Part shown: one piece after another, positions 23,201-27,537 of the stretch
How positions within the stretch are numbered: the stretch's first letter is position 1
How the letters are laid out: each line of letters starts with the position of its first letter
Assembly (NCBI GenBank): GCA_002347405.1
Contig: DDXB01000002.1
Coordinates: 1-27,537 of the forward strand
Direction of reading: 5' to 3'
From: Rhodocyclaceae bacterium UBA2271
Lineage (GTDB): Bacteria > Pseudomonadota > Gammaproteobacteria > Burkholderiales > Rhodocyclaceae
Length of the DNA stretch: 27,537 nt
Position numbers and translations under genes: made by a program
Notes under the pieces: model-generated
Seen by the model: only the letters and a program-made list of their open reading frames with translations
What the model was told of the DNA's origin: nothing
The model's database searches: none

Positions 23201-24166
23201 GGTTTCAGCGACGTTGGTCGCCAGAATCACCCGGCGCCCCTGATGGCCGGCAAAGACCCGCGCCTGTTCCTGCGCCGACTGGCGGGCAAACAGAGGCAGC
23301 ACTTCCAAACCCGGCGGGTGGTGTTTCCGCAAGGCCTCGGCCGCCTCGCGGATCTCGCGCTCGCCGGGCAGGAACACCAGCACATCGCCCGGCCCTTCGC
23401 GATGCGCCTCGCTGACCGCAGCGACAATGGCATCGTTGAGATCGCTGTCCTTCAAGAAACTCGCCGGGCCGCCCCAAGAGTTTCTTGGCCCCTTGAGGGG
23501 AGGGCCGAGCGTAGCGAGGTCTTCGGGGTGGGCCCTATTCTCGTCGAAGGGACGGTAGCGCGTCTCGATCGGATACAGCCGCCCCGAAACCTCGATTACC
23601 GGCGCGCCGTCGAAGTGCTTGCTGAAGCGTTCGGCATCAAGCGTGGCCGAGGTGACGATCACCTTCAAATCACGCCGTCGCGCCAGCACCGACTTTAGGT
23701 AGCCCAGCAGAAAGTCGATGTTCAGGCTGCGCTCGTGCGCCTCGTCGATCAGGATCGTGTCGTATTGGCGCAAGAGCGGGTCGGTCTGCGTCTCGGCCAG
23801 CAAAATGCCGTCCGTCATCAGCTTGATGTAGCTCTCACCCGAGGTGCGGTCGGTGAAGCGAATCTTGTAGCCGACGTAGCGCCCCAGCTCGGATTTGAGT
23901 TCCTGTGCAATGCGGCTGGCGGTGGCGCGCGCGGCGATGCGGCGCGGCTGGGTGTGGCCGATCAGGCCTTTCAGGCCGCGGCCGATTTCGAGGCAGATCT
24001 TCGGCAGTTGCGTGGTCTTGCCGGAGCCGGTCTCGCCGCAGATGACGACGACCTGGTGCTTTTGAATGGCCGCCGCGATCTCGGCGCGCCGCGCGCTGAC
24101 CGGCAGCGCCTCGTCAAAGGTAATCGCCGGACGCGCGGCCCGGCGGGCTTCCGGGTCGAATTTCAT
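20222..24166 (-). CDS. hrpA: ATP-dependent RNA helicase HrpA, with repeat-derived insertions
   Basis: The protein is 1314 residues, near the usual 1300 for HrpA. It is a DEAH-box RNA helicase implicated in rescue of stalled or collided ribosomes. Motifs are GETGSGKT (residues 44-51), LIDEAHERS, VTSATLDAERF, DVLVFLPGEREI, ATNVAETSLTVPG and NQRAGRCGRVAAG, followed by OB/HA2 and the long HrpA C-terminal domain. ATG 24166 is preferred because residues before it overlap the ATPase gene and add nothing conserved. Three in-frame segments look repeat-derived: residues about 209-238 (23453-23540), about 453-476 (22741-22810) and about 1013-1030 (21078-21129). They fall in variable or linker positions, so the enzyme is probably still active. 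Confidence 0.93.
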   Translation of the reverse strand: MKFDPEARRAARPAITFDEALPVSARRAEIAAAIQKHQVVVICGETGSGKTTQLPKICLEIGRGLKGLIGHTQPRRIAARATASRIAQELKSELGRYVGYKIRFTDRTSGESYIKLMTDGILLAETQTDPLLRQYDTILIDEAHERSLNIDFLLGYLKSVLARRRDLKVIVTSATLDAERFSKHFDGAPVIEVSGRLYPIETRYRPFDENRAHPEDLATLGPPLKGPRNSWGGPASFLKDSDLNDAIVAAVSEAHREGPGDVLVFLPGEREIREAAEALRKHHPPGLEVLPLFARQSAQEQARVFAGHQGRRVILATNVAETSLTVPGIRYVVDSGLARVKRYSHRNKVEQLQVEAISRASANQRAGRCGRVAAGVCFRLYAEDDFNKRAAYTEPEILRSSLAGVILRMKSLHLGAVEEFPFLEAPLPRMIADGYGLLAELGAIEENRETIHDAGEARQTSSPPSLGRGMGGWSLTSVGVELARLPLDPKIGRMILAAREHGCLGEVLIIAAALGTQDPRDRPQEQAAAADQAHAKWKDEKSEFLSYLKLWAAADEVWKQESTNKQRQWCRQNFINWLRLREWREVHGQLMTVCHEHGWKENQLPASYEAIHKALLTGLLGHLGLINEEDKNYLGARGIKFFIHPGSALVKKAGRWIVAAELVETSRLFARCIAKIEPAWLEQVGAHLIRRHVFEPHWEKSAGQVVAWERITLHGLLLHAKRRVSFGKASDEVTLARELLIRGALVNGEVGEDWVRKWRFLQHNQKLKAEIEKLEHKSRRPDVLVDDELVYAFFDAAVPAGITTLAAFDKWRREAERENPRLLCLEKDQLMRHEAAGITTDAFPHTLEHRGQIYPLAYHHDPGAADDGVTLALPLMALNQVPATRLEWLVPGLLKEKVIALLKTLPQKYRHRVQPLDAFAENFCAEVDDDISADEPLVRALTRSIEEKIALKLPLDSLRPGELRPHLFMNFRLLDEHGGTLAMSRNLAELRAQYGDRVTQAFTAADVQLASSAKVGAPQGHFLRGAGETAIASTTWTFGALPELLEVAVAGRSVLGFPALVDEGDGVRLTAYDTEDQASSEHRKGLARLFALQLAAQVKAIEKLPDLRTMAIQFLPLGTEKELKEQLIAATLERTCLMVPLPTEESAFAARRDAAKGRILLVAQEIVRLVGVILAEHATLLKKLAAVQKTFPQACADIRIQLDELLQKRFITATPFERLQSFPRYLKAISLRLDKAKNDAARDARLMADWQALAQAWARERSALRKASVSDPFLEEYRWLLEELRVALFAQELRTPSPVSVKRLQKMWEGRARS
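21078..21129 (+). repeat. Dispersed short repeat, long form, copy R6, inside hrpA
   Basis: The outer parts GCCGTCTCGCCAGC and GCGCCGACTTTTG match the dispersed repeat. The middle (21092-21116) contains GCGCCCC and GGGG arms that can pair. In hrpA it is read without a stop as KVGAPQGHFLRGAGETA, which has no counterpart that I recall in other HrpA proteins. Confidence 0.75.
22741..22810. repeat. REP-like palindrome inserted in frame in hrpA
   Basis: Two perfect hairpins occur: CCCCCTTCC and GGAAGGGGG with a 3-nt loop (22760-22780), then GCGGGC and GCCCGC with a TTC loop (22793-22807). In hrpA they are read as GEARQTSSPPSLGRGMGGW, just before the conserved ELARLPLDPKIGRM. Confidence 0.75.
23453..23540. 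repeat. REP-like palindrome (core CTTGGGGCGGCCCGGCG) inserted in frame in hrpA
   Basis: CAAGAAACTC (23453-23462) pairs perfectly with GAGTTTCTTG (23478-23487), and CCCC/GGGG (23489-23500) forms a second small hairpin. The reverse strand contains CTTGGGGCGGCCCGGCG, the same core as between kdsD and kdsC. In hrpA it encodes LATLGPPLKGPRNSWGGPA. Confidence 0.75.
23674..23697 (+). repeat. Repeat-like match R7 inside hrpA (possibly fortuitous)
   Basis: GCCAGCACCGACTTTA matches the core of R1 closely. It encodes KSVLARR directly before DLKVIVTSATLD, where HrpA proteins normally have a similar basic stretch of the same length. It is therefore either chance similarity or a sequence conversion, not an obvious insertion. 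Confidence 0.35.
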
Positions 24167-24167
24167 A

Positions 24168-25355
24168 TCAGCCGGGAATAAACTCCGGGATCGCACGCAC
24201 CATGAACTCATCGAACAGCGGGACGGTAAATGCCATGTCGCCATGCGCCGGGCTGTAGATCATCCCCTTCTTGATGAGTTTGGAGCGCACCGGGCCAATC
24301 CCCTTGACCGACATACCCAAGGTCGCTGCGATATCCCCCGTGCGATGATTGCCCGGGCCAAGATGAGCCATCGCCCGCAGGAAGTTCTTTTCTCCCGGTG
24401 TCAGACGATCGAAACGCACCCGGAAGAAATTCCGGTCCAGCCGACGCATCACATCGGGTGTGGCGTTCTGGACAATCTGCAAGGTAATCGGGCTCGCGCT
24501 GGCCATGTTCCACGACTGGTATCCCCATTCCTGAATGAAGTAGGGATACCCACGCGTCAGCCAAAATACTTCCTGGAGTGCATCCTCGCGAAATTCGACA
24601 CCCGCCTCCCGGGCCGGATCGCGCAGGGCCTTTGCCGCATCATCAGCCGACAGCGCCCCGATATCAGGAAAGTTGAACAACCGTTCCGCATACGTTTTCG
24701 ACTCCCCCGCCATGCCGGGCAACACCGGCAGGCCCGCGGCGAGCAGCACCAGCGGCAATTGCTTCTGCTGCATCTTGTGCATCGCCATGATGACGGCACC
24801 CAGCTCCTTCTGGCTCAGGTACTGGATTTCATCGACCAGGATGGCAACGGCGCTGCCACGTTCCTCTGCCGCCTCGGCGATAGCCACGAACAGATTGGGC
24901 AGGTCGATTTCGAGGTCGCCACTATCCGCGGTGCCTTTTGCCGGCTCGATGTCCAGCCCCAGAGCCACATCGCCCACCGTCAGCTTGATACTGCCAATAA
25001 AGCTGCGCAACACCGCCAAGCCACGCTTTACCTTGTCGCCCGCCCCGGCAGATCGGTTCAACTCGTAAAGCAAACCGCGCAGTGCTGGGTAGATAAGCTC
25101 ACCCAGCGGTTTTTCCTCGTGGGCTTCGATCAGGATCGTTTGATAGCCGGCAGCCTTCGCCATGCGTTCGATTTCGTTCAGCAGCACGGTTTTGCCCACT
25201 CCGCGCAGCCCCGTCAGCAGCAGGCTTTTTTCCGGGCGCTTTTGTTTTACACGTCCCAGCAGGATGCGCGCCTGCTCAAGCAGCGGGTCGCGCCCGACCA
25301 ATTCGGGCGGCGGTGCGCCCGCGCCGGGAGAAAAGGGATTGTTGATCGGATCCAC
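24168..25355 (-). CDS. AAA ATPase with C-terminal winged helix (AAA_16/ORC-like)
   Basis: The protein is about 395 residues. Residues 1-30 contain DPINNPFSPGAGAPPPELVGRD, typical of AAA_16 proteins; Walker A is TGLRGVGKT (about 46-54) and Walker B is VAILVDEIQYL. An ATPase lid and a helical region follow, then a winged-helix-like C-terminus (HRTGDIAATLGMSVKGIGPVRSKLIKKGMIY). Such standalone STAND/ORC-like ATPases are common accessory genes, some linked to defence or TA functions; the role here is unknown. GTG 25355 is preferred over GTG 25361 because AGAGG lies 5 nt before it. The stop lies 1 nt before the hrpA ATG, so hrpA may be co-transcribed. Confidence 0.8.
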   Translation of the reverse strand: MDPINNPFSPGAGAPPPELVGRDPLLEQARILLGRVKQKRPEKSLLLTGLRGVGKTVLLNEIERMAKAAGYQTILIEAHEEKPLGELIYPALRGLLYELNRSAGAGDKVKRGLAVLRSFIGSIKLTVGDVALGLDIEPAKGTADSGDLEIDLPNLFVAIAEAAEERGSAVAILVDEIQYLSQKELGAVIMAMHKMQQKQLPLVLLAAGLPVLPGMAGESKTYAERLFNFPDIGALSADDAAKALRDPAREAGVEFREDALQEVFWLTRGYPYFIQEWGYQSWNMASASPITLQIVQNATPDVMRRLDRNFFRVRFDRLTPGEKNFLRAMAHLGPGNHRTGDIAATLGMSVKGIGPVRSKLIKKGMIYSPAHGDMAFTVPLFDEFMVRAIPEFIPG

Positions 25356-25386
25356 AGGCACCTCTAGCCATAAACTCTAAGCAATT

Positions 25387-25404
25387 CTATCTAAAAATAG
25401 ATAG
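25387..25404. promoter_or_regulatory. Perfect AT-rich palindrome upstream of the AAA ATPase gene
   Basis: CTATCTA and TAGATAG are exact complements around AAAA. The site is about 30 bp upstream of the ATPase start, where an operator would act. Weak outer symmetry (CTAAGC and GCTCTTAG) surrounds it. Confidence 0.5.
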
Positions 25405-25458
25405 ACGCTCTTAGGCTTTGTTAGAAATGGCCAGAATCGCGCCACCTTGCGCTGCGGT

Positions 25459-25482
25459 GAAAGTCGGCGCTGGCGGGACGGC
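25459..25482 (-). repeat. Dispersed short repeat, copy R8
   Basis: The minus strand reads GCCGTCCCGCCAG then CGCCGACTTTC, the most common version. It begins 4 nt after the DUF4143 ATPase stop, in the same orientation as that gene. Confidence 0.8.
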
Positions 25483-25486
25483 ACGC

Positions 25487-26656
25487 TCAAGCCAATACGA
25501 CGTCCAACGCCCGCCCCAGCGAACGCCAGCCATACACCGGCACATCGCTGCGCAACTGATCGGTATCGCCGCCGTAGATCAGCAGAGACGGCACATCGCC
25601 GGCCAGTTTGCGGAAGCGTGCCAGGGGTGGAAACCAATCCTCGGCGACCGTGCGCCCGGACTTACATTCCACCGCTGCCACGACTTCCTCGCCGCGCGTC
25701 ACCAGCAAGTCGACCTCGTTGCCTGCCGCATCGCGCCAGAAATGCAGCTCCTCGCCGCGCAAGCCATTGCGGCGGCGCTTGACGAATTCCGCGACGACCA
25801 GGGTCTCGAACAGCGGGCCGCGCAGCGCCCCGCTCACCAGCGATGCGGCATCGCGCACCCCGGCCAGCCAGGCTGCGAAACCGGGATCGAGGAAATACAG
25901 CTTCGGCGTTTTTGTCAGCCGCTTGCCGAAATTGCGGTGGAAGGGCTGCAAGCGCATGACGATATAGCTCGCCTCCAGCACGCCGATCCAGGCATGCGCC
26001 GTGTTGTGCGTGATGCCGCAATCGGCCGCGAGCGCGGACAGGTTGAGCAACTGCCCCGTGCGCGCCGCGCACATCAGCACGAAGCGGTGAAAGGCATCGA
26101 GATCGCGTACCTGGATCATGCGCCGCACATCGCGCTCGACGTAGGTCGCGAGGTAATCGGCGAACCAGACATGCGGCGGAATCGCCCGGTCGTGCAGCGG
26201 CGGATAAAAGCCGTTGAATAGCCAATCTTCCAGCGTCAACGCAGGCCGCGTGGGCGCGATTTCGTCGAGCGAAAACGGCAGCAGATGCAGAAAGCCGACG
26301 CGCCCCGCCAACGATTGGCTGATGCCTTCCAGCAAGCCGAACTGCTGCGAGCCGGTCAGCACGAACAGCCCCACGCGCCCGTCGCCATCGACACGCGTCT
26401 GCAAATACGAAAACAACTCCGGCGCCCGCTGCGCCTCGTCCAGCACCGCGCCATCGGGAAACTGCGACAGGAAACCGCGCGGATCGCCCGTCGCCAGCGC
26501 CCGCACGTCCGGGTCTTCGAGGCTGACATACGGCTTGTCGGCGAACGCCGCCCGCGCCAGCGTGGTCTTGCCCGCCTGGCGCGGGCCGGTGATCGCCACC
26601 AACGGGTAGTAGCGGGCAAGGTCGGCAAGGCGGGGAGTGGCGAGTCGGTTGAGCAT
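25487..26656 (-). CDS. AAA ATPase with C-terminal DUF4143 domain
   Basis: The protein is 389 residues from ATG 26656. An AAA_14 ATPase domain has Walker A GPRQAGKT (residues 24-31), Walker B-type DGAVLDEAQRAPELFSYLQ, and sensor LTGSQQFGLLEGISQSLAGRV. A helical linker precedes the C-terminal DUF4143 domain with a nuclease-like core (FETLVVAEFVKRRR, LHFWRDAAGNEVDLLV, AVECKSG), resembling the PD-(D/E)xK fold. The family is common in mobile and accessory regions and its substrate is unknown. The gene lies between two same-orientation copies of the dispersed repeat (R8, R9). A 13-bp perfect inverted repeat just upstream suggests self-regulation. Confidence 0.88.
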   Translation of the reverse strand: MLNRLATPRLADLARYYPLVAITGPRQAGKTTLARAAFADKPYVSLEDPDVRALATGDPRGFLSQFPDGAVLDEAQRAPELFSYLQTRVDGDGRVGLFVLTGSQQFGLLEGISQSLAGRVGFLHLLPFSLDEIAPTRPALTLEDWLFNGFYPPLHDRAIPPHVWFADYLATYVERDVRRMIQVRDLDAFHRFVLMCAARTGQLLNLSALAADCGITHNTAHAWIGVLEASYIVMRLQPFHRNFGKRLTKTPKLYFLDPGFAAWLAGVRDAASLVSGALRGPLFETLVVAEFVKRRRNGLRGEELHFWRDAAGNEVDLLVTRGEEVVAAVECKSGRTVAEDWFPPLARFRKLAGDVPSLLIYGGDTDQLRSDVPVYGWRSLGRALDVVLA

Positions 26657-26672
26657 GGACAAACGATAACAC

Positions 26673-26707
26673 CATATTGTCAATTTGTAAATTCAATTGA
26701 CAATATG
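26673..26707. promoter_or_regulatory. Perfect 13-bp inverted repeat upstream of the DUF4143 gene
   Basis: CATATTGTCAATT (26673-26685) and AATTGACAATATG (26695-26707) are exact complements with a 9-nt spacer. The site is 17 bp upstream of ATG 26656 on the minus strand and lies in an AT-rich stretch (about 26660-26760), unlike the surrounding GC-rich DNA. It is a likely operator or overlapping promoter. Confidence 0.6.
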
Positions 26708-26761
26708 AATGATTACATACGAATCATGTAGTTATGTGAGATCCGCGAAAATAACATCGCA

Positions 26762-26784
26762 GAAGTCGGCGCTGGCGGGACGGC
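26762..26784 (-). repeat. Dispersed short repeat, copy R9
   Basis: The minus strand reads GCCGTCCCGCCAG then CGCCGACTTC, one T shorter than R8. It begins 6 nt after the crcB remnant stop and forms the upstream border of the DUF4143 cassette, in the same orientation as R8 and R10. Confidence 0.8.
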
Positions 26785-26790
26785 GGCGGA

Positions 26791-26979
26791 TTACTGGGCA
26801 AGCTTGTGAATGGTGACGATGCCCAACCCGGTCATCAGCAGCGAGCCGAACAGGTGCAGCGAGGCGGTGCCCGCCGCCCAGCCGTATTCGGCGCGCTGCA
26901 GCAGCGCGACCACTTCGGCGGAAAAGGTGGAAAAGGTGGTGAGTGCGCCGAGGAAACCGGTGATGAAGAACAACTTGAA
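26791..26979 (-). pseudogene. crcB: 3' half of crcB (fluoride channel), 5' half missing
   Basis: The remaining part FKLFFITGFLGALTTFSTFSAEVV followed by a hydrophobic helix (LHLFGSLLMTGLGIVTIHKLA) is the second half of a CrcB/Fluc fluoride channel, including the TTFSTFS pore motif. CrcB proteins are about 125 residues; only about 62 are present. The open frame upstream to 27078 reads repeat R10 and unrelated DNA, not the missing first two helices. The gene is therefore truncated and very probably inactive, unless a second copy exists elsewhere. Confidence 0.8.
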
Positions 26980-26989
26980 CTCGCACAGT

Positions 26990-27009
26990 AAATAGGGGAC
27001 CACGATTTC
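26990..27009. repeat. Possible RAYT/REP-type signature at the crcB break
   Basis: AAATAGGGGACCACGATTTC lies immediately upstream of the crcB break. It resembles a shortened form of a GGGGAC...CCACG sequence that I recall near REP-associated transposases in proteobacteria. This is from memory and unverified. Confidence 0.3.
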
Positions 27010-27029
27010 AAACCAAGGATCGGGCGAAT

Positions 27030-27053
27030 GAAACTCGGCGCTGACGGGACGGC
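27030..27053 (-). repeat. Dispersed short repeat, copy R10
   Basis: The minus strand reads GCCGTCCCGTCAG then CGCCGAGTTTC, two bases different from R8. It lies 25 nt after the PIN toxin stop and just before the crcB truncation point. Confidence 0.7.
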
Positions 27054-27078
27054 AAGCTGGGCTTGCAGATGCCGGCAA

Positions 27079-27501
27079 TCAGCCCCCGAGGATGTTGACC
27101 GCCTCAGCGGGCGAAACAATGCGGATGCCTTGGTAGTTGCCGCCCAGATCCAGCAAGTGCCGGTCGCCGGAAACGATGAGTTCCGCCTGCGCTGCGACGG
27201 CGCACGCCAGGACATGATCGTCGTCGGGGTCGGCCGCTATCACGCGTGGCACATCGGCGGGGGCGACCAGGCTGGCAAGACGCCACATGTCTGCGACGAT
27301 GCCCTGTGGCGTCAGGCCGGCAACTTCGAGCCGTCGGGAAAACTTGTCGCGGCCCAGCACGTCGAGCAATTCCGCGAGCAGGATGGCGCTGCTGTACCAC
27401 TCGAACGCCTGCGTCCTCGCGCCGTCAAGCAACCGGCGGGGTGGTCCGCCGGGAGAAAGGATGCCCGAGACCAGGGTATTGGTGTCGAGAACGACGCGCA
27501 C
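27079..27501 (-). CDS. PIN-domain toxin (COG1569-type)
   Basis: The protein is 140 residues from GTG 27501. MRVVLDTNTLVSGIL has the first catalytic Asp; further acids are in the LAELLDVLGRDKF region and DPDDDHVLACAVAAQAELIVSGDRHLLDL. This is the PIN family annotated as putative toxin of a TA system, predicted to cut RNA with Mg2+. The end of a probable antitoxin gene lies 1 nt upstream. The repeat R10 follows its stop. Confidence 0.88.
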   Translation of the reverse strand: MRVVLDTNTLVSGILSPGGPPRRLLDGARTQAFEWYSSAILLAELLDVLGRDKFSRRLEVAGLTPQGIVADMWRLASLVAPADVPRVIAADPDDDHVLACAVAAQAELIVSGDRHLLDLGGNYQGIRIVSPAEAVNILGG

Positions 27502-27502
27502 G

Positions 27503-27537
27503 TCAGGCGCGCCGCGCGATGCGTTCCTGGCGTGCCG
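27503..27537 (-). CDS. C-terminal end of the antitoxin partnered with the PIN toxin (partial)
   Basis: On the minus strand the last bases read ARQERIARRA and then TGA at 27505-27503, one base before the toxin GTG. The basic end and tight spacing are typical of antitoxins encoded just upstream of PIN toxins. Only 10 residues are in the window, so the family cannot be named. Confidence 0.55.
   Translation of the reverse strand, partial: ARQERIARRA

Noticed and set aside
24167..24244. 26-residue N-terminal extension of HrpA
   Set aside because: It overlaps the ATPase coding sequence in another frame and has no conserved features; the ATG at 24166 begins the family-like sequence.

Overview
The window looks like chromosomal DNA of a GC-rich betaproteobacterium, probably from the Rhodocyclales/Nitrosomonadales (Sterolibacteriaceae-like) group. 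This rests on the kdsD-kdsC-lptC-lptA lipopolysaccharide cluster, a phasin with a betaproteobacterial-style promoter, DUF6502/DUF5666 genes, pseudopilin genes and GC-rich REP-like palindromes. The assignment is inference; there is no rRNA or other phylogenetic marker, and I see no tRNA, CRISPR array or transposase gene.

Layout. 1-1744: end of an unrecognised gene, a DUF433/DUF5615 toxin-antitoxin (TA) pair, and a prepilin-like gene. 1881-4897: a membrane class III adenylate cyclase and a convergent membrane histidine kinase sharing a TTAA stop. 4898-5928: a regulatory region with a double palindrome and a sigma-54-type promoter, then a second prepilin and its terminator. 5940-9122: a KefB/C-type antiporter whose 3' end is duplicated around an inserted nucleotidyltransferase-fold gene. 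9157-13010: kdsD, kdsC, lptC, lptA and an enoyl-CoA hydratase. 13011-13951: phasin with promoter, PhaR-like sites and terminator. 14098-18569: a poorly characterised locus of a DUF6502 gene, a DUF5666 gene, an outer-membrane beta-barrel gene and two small exported proteins; three of the exported proteins end in Arg/Pro/Glu/Lys-rich tails. 18623-25355, all on the minus strand: an orphan CinA/MoaB-fold protein, an EI24 membrane protein, the HrpA helicase and an AAA ATPase. 25487-27537: a DUF4143 ATPase, a truncated crcB, and a PIN toxin with the end of its antitoxin.

The most notable signal is a short dispersed repeat (about 24 bp, core GCCAGCGCCGACTTTC). It occurs at the edges of small accessory cassettes: the DUF433/DUF5615 pair, the nucleotidyltransferase gene, the DUF4143 ATPase and the PIN module. 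Several copies lie 4-6 nt after a stop codon. The cassettes interrupt ordinary genes: they separate two genes at the left edge and leave a prepilin without a normal start, they duplicate the end of the antiporter, and they border a half-deleted crcB. Two copies have a long form with an internal hairpin, one of them read in frame inside hrpA. A second family (REP-like, core CTTGGGGCGGCCC) lies between kdsD and kdsC, upstream of the CinA-like gene and twice in frame inside hrpA. I propose, as inference, that the first repeat is the recombination or attachment site of an undescribed system that moves small TA-like cassettes.
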